Source: Methylococcus sp. Mc7 (GTDB lineage: Bacteria; Pseudomonadota; Gammaproteobacteria; Methylococcales; Methylococcaceae). Taken from it: 64,000 nucleotides of DNA. A program made the position numbers and the translations under genes. This document shows, one piece after another, positions 1 to 9,336 of this stretch; the stretch's first letter is position 1; each line of letters opens with the position of its first letter. The notes beneath the pieces are model-generated. The model was not told the DNA's origin, did not search any database, and was given only the letters and a program-made list of their open reading frames with translations. The stretch covers positions 3,566,501 to 3,630,500 of the forward strand of contig NZ_CP079095.1 of NCBI RefSeq assembly GCF_019285515.1, read 5' to 3'.

Positions 1-228
1 GCCGTCGACGTCCTCGGTCTTCTGCAGCGCGATGCAATCCACCGGACACACCGCCGCGCAGAGGTTGCAGGCGACGCAGCGCTCCTCGCCGTCGGGGTCG
101 CGGGTGAGCACGATGCGGCCGCGGTAGCGCGGATAGAGCTTGGGCCGCTGTTCGGGGTACTGGACCGTATCCGCCCGGGTGAAGGTGTGCTTGAGCACGA
201 TCCAGAGGGTGCGCAGTTGGCTGATCAT
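1..228 (-). CDS. nuoI: NADH-quinone oxidoreductase subunit I, N-terminal part
   Basis: Only the first 76 codons are inside the window; the gene runs off the left edge. The protein is the ferredoxin-like subunit that carries two 4Fe-4S clusters in the peripheral arm of respiratory complex I. The visible part has the usual amphipathic N-terminus, followed by the start of the first cluster motif, [15 protein letters not shown] at about residues 51-65. The ATG lies 13 bp after the nuoH stop, and the gene is the last one seen of the nuo operon on the minus strand. Identification is firm from motif and context. Confidence 0.93.
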   Translation of the reverse strand, partial: MISQLRTLWIVLKHTFTRADTVQYPEQRPKLYPRYRGRIVLTRDPDGEERCVACNLCAAVCPVDCIALQKTEDVDG

Positions 229-241
229 CTCGCTTCCTCCC

Positions 242-1192
242 TCACGGCACCGACAGGCCGACGGCCCCGGTGACGACGATATTGACCAGCGTCAGCGGCA
301 GCATCACCTTCCAGCCGAAACTCATGAGCTGGTCGTAGCGCGGACGGGCCAGCGCCGCCCGCAGCAGGATGAAGAACATGATGAAGACCAGGGTCTTGAG
401 GATGAACCACGCCAAGGGCGGCAGGAAGGCCGGCCCTAGCCAGCCGCCGAAGAAAAGCGTCACCAGGATGGCCGAGTTCAGAGTGATGCCTAAATATTCC
501 CCGACGAAGAACATGCCGAACTTCATGCCGGAGTATTCGGTGTGGAAGCCGCCGGTGATTTCCTGTTCGGCTTCCGGCAGGTCGAAGGGCGCGCGATGGC
601 ATTCCGCCACGGCCGCCACCAGGAAGGCGAGGAAGCCGGCGAACTGCGGCAGCACGTACCAGCAGTCCTTCTGCGCCTCGACGATCTCCCGCAGGTTGAA
701 GCTGCCGGACAGCATCACCACGCCCATGGCGGCCAGGCCCATGAACACCTCGTAGCTGATGCTCTGGGCGGCGGCGCGCAGGCTCCCGAGCAGGGAGTAT
801 TTGTTGTTCGAGGCATAGCCGGCCAGCACCTGGCTGTAGACCGCCAGCGAAGACAGCGCGAAGAAATACAGCAGGCCGAAGTTGAAGTCGATGACGCCCA
901 CGCCCGGCGCGAACGGCACCACCACGAAGCCGAGCAGCATGGTCACCATGACGATGGCCGGCGCGATGACGAACACCGGTTTGTCGGCGAAAGGTGGAAT
1001 CCAGTCTTCCTTGAAGAAGATCTTGACCATGTCCGCCACCACTTGCCCCAGCCCCAGCGGGCCGACCCGGTTGGGCCCGAGCCGGTCCTGCCAGATCCCG
1101 ATCAGGCGGCGCTCCACCCAGATCAGCCAGGCCGCGACGACCACGACCGAGAGCAGGATGCCGACGACGACATAGGGCGATCCGACGGTCAT
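242..1192 (-). CDS. nuoH: NADH-quinone oxidoreductase subunit H
   Basis: 316-residue integral membrane subunit that links the peripheral arm of complex I to the proton-pumping arm and forms part of the quinone chamber. It has the expected series of hydrophobic helices, the N-terminal segment [20 protein letters not shown] near residues 24-43, and the acidic loop [19 protein letters not shown] typical of NuoH. The start chosen here (ATG at 1192) overlaps the nuoG stop as ATGA. An open frame continues upstream inside nuoG, but the ATGA overlap and the family's N-terminus favour this start. It is translationally coupled to nuoG and followed by nuoI. Confidence 0.96.
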   Translation of the reverse strand: MTVGSPYVVVGILLSVVVVAAWLIWVERRLIGIWQDRLGPNRVGPLGLGQVVADMVKIFFKEDWIPPFADKPVFVIAPAIVMVTMLLGFVVVPFAPGVGVIDFNFGLLYFFALSSLAVYSQVLAGYASNNKYSLLGSLRAAAQSISYEVFMGLAAMGVVMLSGSFNLREIVEAQKDCWYVLPQFAGFLAFLVAAVAECHRAPFDLPEAEQEITGGFHTEYSGMKFGMFFVGEYLGITLNSAILVTLFFGGWLGPAFLPPLAWFILKTLVFIMFFILLRAALARPRYDQLMSFGWKVMLPLTLVNIVVTGAVGLSVP

Positions 1193-4100
1193 GGCGTATC
1201 TTCTCCGGGCTTGTTCGGCGTCCATGGCCGCGAGGCGGTTTCCAGGAAAGGCAGGTCGGGCAGGCCTGCCGGCACGCCGGCGACGCCGGCCGCGAGGCCG
1301 GGGAGGAGCTTCACCGGCAGCCAGATGTCCGGGGCAAGCTGGACTTCTTCGCCCTCGGCGAGAGCAAAGCGTTCGGCGTCCTCGGGGCTGAGGGCCAGAT
1401 AGGGATGCGGCGCCCGCTCGGCGACCGCGGCAGACTGCATGCTGGTCTCGTCGCTGCCGAAGATGTGGGGTATCGGTACCAGCCGCAGGGCGTCTGGGGG
1501 CGAGGTGCCGGCCTCGGGCGGCGCGAACCACTGAAGGCCGGTTCCGCCGCCCTCGCCGATCAGGCGGATGCCGGGATCGCCGCCGCGCAAATGGCCGCCG
1601 GCTTCATCCTGGAATTTCCCGACCGACTGGTTCGAATTCCAGCCCGGCGCCCAGACGAAGGGATTCAGGGCGGGCGGATGGTCCTGCCCGGCGCCTTCCA
1701 TGGAAAAGGCCAGGGCCGAATCCGTATCCTCCGGCTGTTTCGGCTCGTGGATACGGACGTCGGCCAGCATGGCGGTGCGCCCGCTGTACCGGTGCGGCTG
1801 GCGCGGGATTTTCTGGCCCGCGATGCGGAAGGCCGCTCCCGGTGCGCAACCGGTAATTTCCCGGAACACCGGCAGCGATTCGGCCAGCGCATGGGTGAGA
1901 TCGTCGATGTGGGTCCAGGGCCCGAGCCAGCGCCAGGCGTCGCGGCTGTCGCCGGTGGGCTGCATCGCAGAGAAGAAACGCTGGGCGCGGCCTTCGCTGC
2001 TGACCAGCGTGCCTTCGGTCTCGGCGAAGCTTGCGGCCGGCAGGGCGAGGTGAGCGCGCCCGGCGGTCTCGTGCAGGGTATGGTCGATCACGATCACCTG
2101 TCTGGCGCGGTCGAGCAGGGCGTCGATGGCGGTCCTGTCCGCCCGCCGGTAGAGATCGTTTTCCAGGATGAGCAGCGTGTCGGCCTCGCCTCGTTCGATC
2201 GCTTGAACGGCAGCCGCAAGCGAGAAAGGCAGGGGCGTAACGGCTAGCTCACCCTCTCCCTCTGGGAGAGAGGGATGTGCGCCATGCGCACCGGATCGTT
2301 CCCCGGCACCTGCAGATAGGGTGGATAAGCCTAGCGCATCCACCTCCGCGCTGACTCGAAGAGCAGCGGAGCTGACTCGAAGAGCGGCGGAGCCGACTCG
2401 AAGAGCAGCGGAGCTGAATTCGGCGGATGCGCCGCGGCTTGTCCCCCCTACGATCCCGATAGGTTCCTGGGTAGGGCCGGGGTGAGGGAAATCGCCCTCC
2501 ATGCCCATCAGCGCCAGCCCCAGGCTGTTGCATTCCGGCACGGCGAAATGCGCACCCGTGGGTCGGCCCTGCCGTTTCGCCGCCAGCGCGGCGGCGATCT
2601 GCCCCGCCGCCCGCAGCACGTCCTCGCTCAGGCAGCCGGTGCCGGACACGATCAGGGGCCGTTCGGCGCCTGCCAGCGCGTCGGCGATCTCCGCGGCCAG
2701 CGCCTCGTGTTCGGGCGTCAGGCCTGAGACGGCCGGCGCCTCGGGGCAGATGCCGTGCGCGACGGCGAAACCCAGCCGGGCGATGGCGTCGGGGCCGGCG
2801 CGGCAGATCCGCGCGGCGACCTCGTCCAGCCGGGTCGGCGCCGGACTGGCGACGAACAGCGGGCTTTTTTCGGCCTGGGCCGCTTCGCGCACGGCGGCGT
2901 CCTGCCAGCGCGGGATGCCCAGCCCCTCGGCGATGGCCAAAGCGCGGTTGCGCACCGCCTGGCGCAGCGCCAGCGCCAGCCGCGGCGCGGTCTGGGTCGG
3001 GTCTTCGCCCAGCACCAGCACCGCATCGGCCCGTTCGGCCTCGCGCAGGGACACGAGATGCACCGGGAAATCCCGGACGATACCGAGCAGGCTGCGCAGG
3101 CATCCGTATTCGGCGTCGCCGATGCCGGCATGGAAACGCTCCGCACCGACCCGTTCCCGCAAGGCGAAATTGGCCTCGAGGCTGGCGCGGGGCGATCCGA
3201 TGCCGATGATCCCCTGAGCGTCCCGGATCGCGGCGGTGAATCGGTTTGCGGCGGTGTTCACATCGAGCGGACCTTCCTCGGCCGACCGGGCCTGACGGAG
3301 GCGCGCCGGGCCGTTGACGAAGCCGTAGCCGAAACGCCCGCGGTCGCACAGGAAATAGCCGTTGATCTCGCCGTGATAGCGGTTGACGATCCGCCGCAGG
3401 CTGCCGTAGCGCTCGCCGGGGCTGGTGTTGCAGCCGATCCCGCAGTGGACGCAGATCGAGGGCGCGGTCTGCAGATCCCATTTGCGGCTGTAATGCCGGC
3501 TGAAGGTCTTGTCGGTGAACACCCCGGTGGGGCAGACCTCGACCAGGTTGCCGCTGAATTCGTTCTCCAGCGCCCCGTCCTCATGGCGGCCGAAATAGAC
3601 GTGGTTGTGCGAGGCGAACACCTGCAAGTCGTCGCCGCCGCAATAGTCCTGGTAATAGCGGACGCAGCGGTAGCAGGCGATGCAGCGGTTCATCTCGTGG
3701 TTGATGAACGGCCCCAGGTCCTGGTTGCGGTGGGTGCGCTTGAGGCCGCGGTACTGGCGGAAGGTATGGCCGGTCATCACGGTCATGTCCTGCAGATGGC
3801 ATTCGCCGCCTTCCTCGCACACCGGGCAGTCGTGCGGGTGGTTGGTCATCAGCAGTTCCAGGATGCCGGCGCGGAAATTCTTGGCATTGTCGCCTTGCAG
3901 AGATATCCGCATGCCTTCGGCCACCGGCGTCATGCAGGCCATCACCAGCCGACCTTGGCTGTCGTCGGCGTTCTGGTACTGGATCACGGCGCACTGGCGG
4001 CAGGCGCCCACCGAGCCCATGGCCGGGTGCCAGCAGAAATAGGGCAGGTCCAGGCCCAGCGAGAGTATCGCCTGCAGCAGGTTTTCCCCCGCCTTGACCG

Positions 4101-4539
4101 GATAGCTCTTGCCGTCGATTTCGATGTGCGGACCCGCCTTCGGCTGTCCAAAATCGTTCCTTACGATTTTGTGCGGACTCCTTCCCTGGAGTCCGTCCTC
4201 CGGACCCGCCTTCGGCTGTCCAAAATCGTTCCTTACGATTTTGTGCGGACTCCTTCCCTGGAGTCCGTCCTCCGGACCCGCCTTCGGCTGTCCAAAATCG
4301 TTCCTTACGATTTTGTGCGGACTCCTTCCCTGGAGTCCGTCCTCCGGACCCGCCTTCGGCTGTCCAAAATCGTTCCTTACGATTTTGTGCGGACTCCTTC
4401 CCTGGAGTCCGTCCTCCGGACCCGCCTTCGGCTGTCCAAAATCGTTCCCTACGATTTTGTGCGGACTCCTTCCCTGGAGTCCGTCCTCCGGACCAGCCTT
4501 CGGCTGTCCAAAATCGTTCCTTACGATTTTGTCAGGCAT
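1189..4539 (-). CDS. nuoG: NADH-quinone oxidoreductase subunit G with two in-frame repeat insertions
   Basis: Large iron-sulfur subunit of complex I, 1116 residues; usual NuoG proteins are about 700-910. After residue 137 comes a normal 2Fe-2S ferredoxin domain ([15 protein letters not shown]), then the cluster motifs [21 protein letters not shown] and CVHCGIGC, then the molybdopterin-oxidoreductase-like region. Two segments look foreign: residues 4-137 are five and a half copies of a 24-residue repeat, and about residues 686-765 are translated repetitive DNA with three SSAALRV-like units. Both keep the frame. The ATG at 4539 overlaps the nuoF stop by 8 nt, so coupling to nuoF is kept. Whether the extra residues remain in the mature protein is unknown. 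Confidence 0.93.
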   Translation of the reverse strand: MPDKIVRNDFGQPKAGPEDGLQGRSPHKIVGNDFGQPKAGPEDGLQGRSPHKIVRNDFGQPKAGPEDGLQGRSPHKIVRNDFGQPKAGPEDGLQGRSPHKIVRNDFGQPKAGPEDGLQGRSPHKIVRNDFGQPKAGPHIEIDGKSYPVKAGENLLQAILSLGLDLPYFCWHPAMGSVGACRQCAVIQYQNADDSQGRLVMACMTPVAEGMRISLQGDNAKNFRAGILELLMTNHPHDCPVCEEGGECHLQDMTVMTGHTFRQYRGLKRTHRNQDLGPFINHEMNRCIACYRCVRYYQDYCGGDDLQVFASHNHVYFGRHEDGALENEFSGNLVEVCPTGVFTDKTFSRHYSRKWDLQTAPSICVHCGIGCNTSPGERYGSLRRIVNRYHGEINGYFLCDRGRFGYGFVNGPARLRQARSAEEGPLDVNTAANRFTAAIRDAQGIIGIGSPRASLEANFALRERVGAERFHAGIGDAEYGCLRSLLGIVRDFPVHLVSLREAERADAVLVLGEDPTQTAPRLALALRQAVRNRALAIAEGLGIPRWQDAAVREAAQAEKSPLFVASPAPTRLDEVAARICRAGPDAIARLGFAVAHGICPEAPAVSGLTPEHEALAAEIADALAGAERPLIVSGTGCLSEDVLRAAGQIAAALAAKRQGRPTGAHFAVPECNSLGLALMGMEGDFPHPGPTQEPIGIVGGTSRGASAEFSSAALRVGSAALRVSSAALRVSAEVDALGLSTLSAGAGERSGAHGAHPSLPEGEGELAVTPLPFSLAAAVQAIERGEADTLLILENDLYRRADRTAIDALLDRARQVIVIDHTLHETAGRAHLALPAASFAETEGTLVSSEGRAQRFFSAMQPTGDSRDAWRWLGPWTHIDDLTHALAESLPVFREITGCAPGAAFRIAGQKIPRQPHRYSGRTAMLADVRIHEPKQPEDTDSALAFSMEGAGQDHPPALNPFVWAPGWNSNQSVGKFQDEAGGHLRGGDPGIRLIGEGGGTGLQWFAPPEAGTSPPDALRLVPIPHIFGSDETSMQSAAVAERAPHPYLALSPEDAERFALAEGEEVQLAPDIWLPVKLLPGLAAGVAGVPAGLPDLPFLETASRPWTPNKPGEDTP
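2249..2489. repeat. Nested intergenic-type repeat inserted in nuoG
   Basis: About 240 bp inside nuoG has the structure of a repetitive element. Two arms near 2317-2344 and 2422-2450 are an imperfect inverted repeat. They flank three direct 21-bp units at 2351-2371, 2372-2392 and 2393-2413. Outside the arms, 2471-2489 and 2249-2275 look like the two halves of a common REP-like sequence with the core CTCCCTCTGGGAGAG, as if one element had landed inside another. The whole block is read through in frame by nuoG. That it is mobile or multi-copy is inference. Confidence 0.7.
4129..4530. repeat. 72-bp tandem repeat array at the 5' end of nuoG
   Basis: Five full units and one partial unit with a period of exactly 72 bp (starts at 4129, 4201, 4273, 4345, 4417 and 4489), almost identical to one another. 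Each unit holds at least three inverted repeats: AAAATCG/CGATTTT, GGACTCC/GGAGTCC and GTCC/GGAC. Because 72 is divisible by 3, nuoG reads it as [13 protein letters not shown]-type 24-residue repeats directly after Met-Pro-Asp. The units have no variable spacers, so this is not a CRISPR. The near-identity suggests recent expansion or continuing homogenisation. Confidence 0.93.
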
Positions 4540-5815
4540 ACACGCCTCCGCTGATGCTCTGCGGCTGGAGATAGCGCTCGAAATCGGCGCGGAAGTATTT
4601 GAGGGCGCTCTGCAGCGGCTCCATCGCGCCGGGGGCGAGGGCGCAGAAGGTGTTGCCCGGGCCGAGTAGGCCGCACAAGCGCTCCAAAGTCTCGAGATCC
4701 TCCGGCCGGCCGCGCCCCGCGATCAGTCCTTCGAGCAGGCCGACGGTCCACGGCAGACCGTCCCGGCAGGGCGTGCACCAGCCGCAGGATTCCTGGGCGA
4801 AGAACCGCTCGAGATTGAGCACCATCCGCACCGGGCAGGTCCGGTCGTCCAGCAGGATCATCGTGCCGGTGCCGAGCCGGCTGCCGGCCTTGCCGATCGA
4901 GCCGTAGTCCATGGGGACGTCCAGGTGCTCCGGCAGCAGGAAGTCGGTGGATGCGCCGCCCGGCATGTAGCCCTTGAGCCGCAAGCCTTCCCGCATGCCG
5001 CCGGCGTGTTCCTCGATGATCTCGCGCGCCGTCGTGCCCATCGGCAGCTCCCAGGCGCCGGGGCGTTTGACCCGGCCGCTCACGCCGTAGATCTTGGTGC
5101 CCGGCTCGCCGGTCCGGCTGAGGCCTTTGTACCACTCCACCCCGTTGCGGAGGATGTGCGGCAGGTTGCACAGGGTCTCGACGTTGTTGACGATGGTGGG
5201 CTTGCCGAACAGGCCGGAAACCTGCGGAAAGGGCGGCTTGGCGCGGGGATTGGCGCGCTTGCCTTCCAGCGAGTTGAGCAGGGCGGTTTCCTCGCCGCAG
5301 ATGTAGCGCCCGGCGCTGGTGTGCAGGCGGAGGTCCAGGCTGAACTCCGAGCCGAGAATGTTCTCGCCGAGCAGCTTGTGTGCTTCGGCTTCGGCGATCG
5401 CCCGCCGCAGCCGGTCCGCTGCCAGCCGGTATTCGCCGCGGAGGAAGACGTAGGCGATGTTCGCCTGGATGGCGTAAGACGCGATGGCGACACCTTCGAT
5501 CAGTTGGTGCGGATCGCCTTCCAGCAGCAACCGGTCCTTGAACGCGCCGGGCTCCATTTCGTCGCCGTTGACCACCAGGTATTTGGTTTTGGGCGCGTCC
5601 TCGCCCATCGGCACGAAACTCCATTTCAGGCCGGTCGGGAAGCCGGCGCCGCCCCGGCCGCGCAGCCCCGAGTCCTTGACCCTTTGCTGAACCTCCAGCG
5701 GGGCGAGTTCGGCGAGAACTTTTTTCAATCCCTCGTAGCCGCCGTTGGCCCGGTATTCGGCCAGGCTGGCGGCGGAGCCGTCGGGCTTGATGTTGCGGGT
5801 GAGCGGCTTGTCCAT
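4532..5815 (-). CDS. nuoF: NADH-quinone oxidoreductase subunit F
   Basis: 427-residue catalytic subunit that binds NADH and FMN and carries cluster N3. The glycine-rich nucleotide-binding region (LRGRGGAGFPTGLKW, about residues 50-64), the FMN-pocket segment around VNGDEMEPGAFKDR, and the 4Fe-4S motif SCGWCTPCRDG near residues 342-352 are present, with a downstream cysteine. Length matches the family. Its start overlaps the nuoE stop (ATGA) and its stop overlaps the nuoG start, so all three are tightly coupled. Confidence 0.97.
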   Translation of the reverse strand: MDKPLTRNIKPDGSAASLAEYRANGGYEGLKKVLAELAPLEVQQRVKDSGLRGRGGAGFPTGLKWSFVPMGEDAPKTKYLVVNGDEMEPGAFKDRLLLEGDPHQLIEGVAIASYAIQANIAYVFLRGEYRLAADRLRRAIAEAEAHKLLGENILGSEFSLDLRLHTSAGRYICGEETALLNSLEGKRANPRAKPPFPQVSGLFGKPTIVNNVETLCNLPHILRNGVEWYKGLSRTGEPGTKIYGVSGRVKRPGAWELPMGTTAREIIEEHAGGMREGLRLKGYMPGGASTDFLLPEHLDVPMDYGSIGKAGSRLGTGTMILLDDRTCPVRMVLNLERFFAQESCGWCTPCRDGLPWTVGLLEGLIAGRGRPEDLETLERLCGLLGPGNTFCALAPGAMEPLQSALKYFRADFERYLQPQSISGGVYA

Positions 5816-6288
5816 CAGGGCGCTCCGGTTTCGCCGAGAATGTCGTCCAGCTTGGCCGGATCGACGTTGAAATGGGTTTCCTCGCCGATCATCACCACCG
5901 GCGCCCGGTCGCAGGCCCCCAGGCAGACGATGGGCAGCAGGGTGTATTCGCCGTCGCCGGTGGTTTCACCCAGCCCGATGCCGAGCTTGTCGCTCAAATG
6001 GCGGCGGTTGTCCTCCGCGCCCAGCATCCAGCAGCTCACGCTGTCGCAGTAGTGGATCACGCGCCTGCCGACCGGACGGCGGTAGATCAGGTTATAGAAG
6101 GTGGCGACGCTGTCCAGGTCCGCCGGCGACATCCCCAGCAGCTCGGCGACCTCCTTCAGCAGCTCGTCGGAAATCCAGCCGTGGCCCTGCTGGGCGATGT
6201 TGAGCGCCTCGATCGCGGCCGCGGAAGGGCAGGGGAAGTGCCCGGCTTCCTGGCGGATGGCTTGGATTTCGTCGGGGGTGAGGATCAC
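5815..6288 (-). CDS. nuoE: NADH-quinone oxidoreductase subunit E
   Basis: 157-residue thioredoxin-fold subunit of complex I that holds the N1a 2Fe-2S cluster next to NuoF. The four cysteine ligands are visible as CDSVSC and CLGAC, and the N-terminal helical region ends in the family signature DSVATFYNLIYRRPVG. It sits 15 bp after nuoCD and overlaps nuoF by the ATGA arrangement. Size and order are normal. Confidence 0.96.
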   Translation of the reverse strand: MILTPDEIQAIRQEAGHFPCPSAAAIEALNIAQQGHGWISDELLKEVAELLGMSPADLDSVATFYNLIYRRPVGRRVIHYCDSVSCWMLGAEDNRRHLSDKLGIGLGETTGDGEYTLLPIVCLGACDRAPVVMIGEETHFNVDPAKLDDILGETGAP

Positions 6289-6303
6289 GGTCTTTCAGCT
6301 CCT

Positions 6304-8067
6304 TCAGCGGTCCACGTCGGCCATCACGAAATCGATGCTGGCGAGGATGGCGATCAGGTCGGCGATCATCAGCCCCCGGCTCATCAGCGGGATCATCTGC
6401 AGATGGGGGAACGAGGGCGTGCGGATGCGGGTGCGGTACGACATGGTGCCGCCGTCGGAAGTGAGGTAGTAGCCGTTCAGTCCCTTGGTCGCCTCGATCG
6501 TCACGCAGGCCTCGCCCGGCGGGATCACCGGTCCCCAGGAGACGCTGAGGAAGTGCTGAATCAGCGTCTCGATGTCGTGCATCGTGCGTTCCTTGGGCGG
6601 CGGCGTGGTGAGCGGGTGCTCGGCCTTGTAGGGGCCGGACGGCATGTGGTTCACGCACTGCTCGATGATCCGGAGACTCTGCCGCATCTCCTCCACACGC
6701 ACCGCGCAGCGGTCGTAGCAGTCGCCGTTCGCGCCGGTGGGAATGTCGAATTCGAAGTTCTCGTAGCCCGAGTACGGCCGGGCCTTGCGGTAGTCCCAGG
6801 CGAGGCCCGTGGCCCTGATTCCCGCGCCGGTCACGCTCCAGTCGATGGCCTCCGCCGTGGTGTAGGCGCCGATGCCGCGGGTGCGGCGCTGGATCAGCTT
6901 GTTGGCCATCACCGCCTTGTCGTACTCGGCCAGGCGCTTGGGGAAGTAGGCGATGAACTCGCGGATCAGCCTGTCCCAGCCCTCCGGGAGGTCCATGGCG
7001 ACGCCGCCGATGCGGAAGAAGCTGGAATGCATCCGGGCGCCGGTGAAGGATTCGATGATTTCGAACACCTTCTCGCGGTCGATGAACATGTAGAAGATCG
7101 GCGACATCTGTCCCACGTCCTGGGCAAAGGTGCCGTAGAACAGGAGGTGGCTGGCGATCCGGTAGAACTCGGAGATCATGACCCGGATGACCCGGGCGCG
7201 CTCCGGCACCTCGATCCCGGCCAGTTTCTCCACCGCCATGACGTAAGGCAAGTTGTTCATCGAACCGCCGAGGTAGTCGACCCGGTCGGTGTAGGGGATG
7301 TAGCTGTGCCAGGACTGGCGCTCCCCCATCTTCTCGGCGCCGCGGTGGTGGTAGCCGATGTCCGGCACGGCATCGACGATCTCCTCGCCGTCGAGCTGGA
7401 GGGCGACCCGGAACACCCCGTGCACGCTGGGATGATTGGGACCCAAGTTCAGGAACAGGAAATCGGTGTCAGCGCTCTGGCGCTGCATGCCCCATTCCTC
7501 GGGCACGAAACGCAGGGCTTCCTGCTCGTGCTGCTGCACGTCGTCCGGCAGGCTGAACGGTTCCATCTCGGTGGCGCGGGCCGGGTGGTCCTTGCGCAGG
7601 GGATGGCCCTGCCAGGTCGGCGGCATGATGATGCGGCGCAGGTTGGGATGGCCGTCGAAACGGATGCCGAACATGTCCCAGACTTCCCGCTCGTACCAGT
7701 TGGCGGCGGGACAGACGGAGGTGATGCTGGGCAGGACGGGCCCGGATTCGGGCAACGCCACCTTCAGCCGGACGTCGGCATTGCGCTCCAGGGAAATCAG
7801 ATGGTACACGACGGTGTAGGCGCTGGCCGGCAAGCCGTCGCGGTGTTGGCGGACCCGCTCGTCCAAGGCGGTCAGGTCGAACAGCAGGGCATAGGGCCGG
7901 TCGATCTCCAGCCGCAGGTAGCGGACCGCCGCCACGATGGCTTGGGAGGGGACCCACAGCGTCGGGATACCGTCGGCGGTGGTCTGCGGGATGAAGCCCT
8001 CGCCGCCGAAGCGCCGGCTCAGGTCCGGTACGATGGTTCCAGCATGTTCCGTCATCGAGGCCGCCAT
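6304..8067 (-). CDS. nuoC: NADH-quinone oxidoreductase, fused subunits C and D
   Basis: 587-residue fusion of the 30-kDa subunit (NuoC, about residues 1-190) with the 49-kDa subunit (NuoD, about 200-587). The NuoC part has the signature [20 protein letters not shown]. The NuoD part begins near [17 protein letters not shown] and contains the quinone-site segment [11 protein letters not shown]. The C/D fusion is the arrangement known from enterobacteria and some other gammaproteobacteria. The ATG at 8067 was chosen; a second Met four codons later is possible. Confidence 0.96.
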   Translation of the reverse strand: MAASMTEHAGTIVPDLSRRFGGEGFIPQTTADGIPTLWVPSQAIVAAVRYLRLEIDRPYALLFDLTALDERVRQHRDGLPASAYTVVYHLISLERNADVRLKVALPESGPVLPSITSVCPAANWYEREVWDMFGIRFDGHPNLRRIIMPPTWQGHPLRKDHPARATEMEPFSLPDDVQQHEQEALRFVPEEWGMQRQSADTDFLFLNLGPNHPSVHGVFRVALQLDGEEIVDAVPDIGYHHRGAEKMGERQSWHSYIPYTDRVDYLGGSMNNLPYVMAVEKLAGIEVPERARVIRVMISEFYRIASHLLFYGTFAQDVGQMSPIFYMFIDREKVFEIIESFTGARMHSSFFRIGGVAMDLPEGWDRLIREFIAYFPKRLAEYDKAVMANKLIQRRTRGIGAYTTAEAIDWSVTGAGIRATGLAWDYRKARPYSGYENFEFDIPTGANGDCYDRCAVRVEEMRQSLRIIEQCVNHMPSGPYKAEHPLTTPPPKERTMHDIETLIQHFLSVSWGPVIPPGEACVTIEATKGLNGYYLTSDGGTMSYRTRIRTPSFPHLQMIPLMSRGLMIADLIAILASIDFVMADVDR

Positions 8068-8085
8068 GTCCGGGTTCCCTCTCGT

Positions 8086-8727
8086 TCAATCCAGGCTGAA
8101 CGGATCGTGCAGTTCGGCGGCCCGGTTGCGCTCGGCCTGTTTGAGGTCGCGCCGGCTGGGCGCGGGGGCCTTTTGAATGCCTTGCGGGCCGATCACCCAG
8201 CTCAAGGGCCGCTCCTCTTTTCCCACCGATTCCTGCAGCATCATCAGCCCCTCCAGCAAGGCTTCCGGCCGCGGCGGACAGCCCGGCACGTAGACATCCA
8301 CCGGCAGGAACTTGTCCACGCCCTGGACCACGCTGTAGATGTCGTACATCCCGCCGGAATTGGCGCAGGAGCCCATGGAAATGATCCACTTGGGTTCGAG
8401 CAACTGATCGTACAGGTGCTTGACCACCGGCGCCATTTTCCGGAACACCGTGCCGGAAATCACCATCAGGTCGGCCTGGCGGGGGCTGGCGCGGATGACC
8501 TCGGAACCGAAGCGGGCGATGTCGAAGCGGCTGGTGAAGGCCGTCGCCATCTCGACGTAACAGCAGGACAGGCCGAAATTGAAGGGCCAGATCGAATTCT
8601 TGCGGCCCCAGCGCACCAGGTCGTCCAGGCGGGCGAACAGGATGTTGCGCCGCAGGGCTTCCTCGTAGGTCTGCCGACCCGGCTGGGGCGTTAAGGCTTG
8701 GTCCGCTCGTGTCAGGCTCCAGCGCAT
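8086..8727 (-). CDS. nuoB: NADH-quinone oxidoreductase subunit B
   Basis: 213-residue subunit holding cluster N2, the last iron-sulfur centre before quinone. The ligands are visible as LSCCYVEM (adjacent cysteines), GSCANSGG and [11 protein letters not shown]. An AGGAG ribosome site precedes the ATG at 8727; an open frame extends further upstream but has no such site and overlaps nuoA. The C-terminus is longer than in many NuoB proteins and is rich in charged residues. Confidence 0.96.
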   Translation of the reverse strand: MRWSLTRADQALTPQPGRQTYEEALRRNILFARLDDLVRWGRKNSIWPFNFGLSCCYVEMATAFTSRFDIARFGSEVIRASPRQADLMVISGTVFRKMAPVVKHLYDQLLEPKWIISMGSCANSGGMYDIYSVVQGVDKFLPVDVYVPGCPPRPEALLEGLMMLQESVGKEERPLSWVIGPQGIQKAPAPSRRDLKQAERNRAAELHDPFSLD

Positions 8728-8735
8728 GGGGGCTC

Positions 8736-9155
8736 CTACAGGTGGATTTTGGCTTCGACGATGCGCTGGCGGGGCGTGCGCCAGTCGAGCGCGCCGATAC
8801 GCCACAGATAGACCAGTGTGGCAACCAGGACGCCGATGAAGATCAGGATTTCGATGTAGCCGGGCCAGCCGCTTTCGCGGAAGGCGATGGCCCAGGCGAA
8901 GATGAAGACGGCTTCGAGGTCGAAGATGACGAAGAAGATCGCGATGAGATAGAACCGGACCGAGAAGCGGAGCTGGGAGCTGCCCACCGCGACGATGCCC
9001 GATTCGTAGGGCTGTTCCGTCGCGTGGGTGCGGCGGGTGCGGCGTTCGCCCAGGAAGGGAGGCAGCGCGAGCATGGTGCCCACGACGATCAGCACCAGCC
9101 CGAAATAGAGCAGGAGCGGCCAAAGATCGGTGTGTGGAACGCCAGCGGAACTCAT
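8736..9155 (-). CDS. nuoA: NADH-quinone oxidoreductase subunit A
   Basis: 139-residue membrane subunit with three transmembrane helices and the conserved loop [20 protein letters not shown], followed by the acidic helix [16 protein letters not shown]. It is the first gene of the minus-strand nuo operon; nuoB starts 8 bp after its stop. The 180 bp upstream (9156-9336) must hold the operon promoter. TTGAC-like boxes read on the minus strand at 9250-9255 and 9232-9237, with an AT-rich stretch near 9203-9210, but no box pair has ideal spacing. Confidence 0.95.
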   Translation of the reverse strand: MSSAGVPHTDLWPLLLYFGLVLIVVGTMLALPPFLGERRTRRTHATEQPYESGIVAVGSSQLRFSVRFYLIAIFFVIFDLEAVFIFAWAIAFRESGWPGYIEILIFIGVLVATLVYLWRIGALDWRTPRQRIVEAKIHL

Positions 9156-9336
9156 GTACTCATGTCTCCCGATGTTCGCGTAAGCACCTTCCGCCGGGGC
9201 GGAAAATATGCCACAAAGCTGGCTACACTTTCGTCAAGCGGAGCCGGGTTGTCAATCGCAATTATGGGAGCGGATCAAAGCCCGCTTCCATCGAGTTCCC
9301 ACGGGCCGGCAAGCCGGGACGCCCATACGACCCGCC

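Noticed and set aside
4129-4530. CRISPR-like repeat array
   Set aside because: The repeats are contiguous with no unique spacers, the unit is 72 bp, and they are read in frame by nuoG.
5872-8694. 940-residue open frame opposite nuoE, nuoCD and nuoB
   Set aside because: It is the high-GC complement of well-supported genes, with His/Arg/Asp-rich composition and no recognisable domain.
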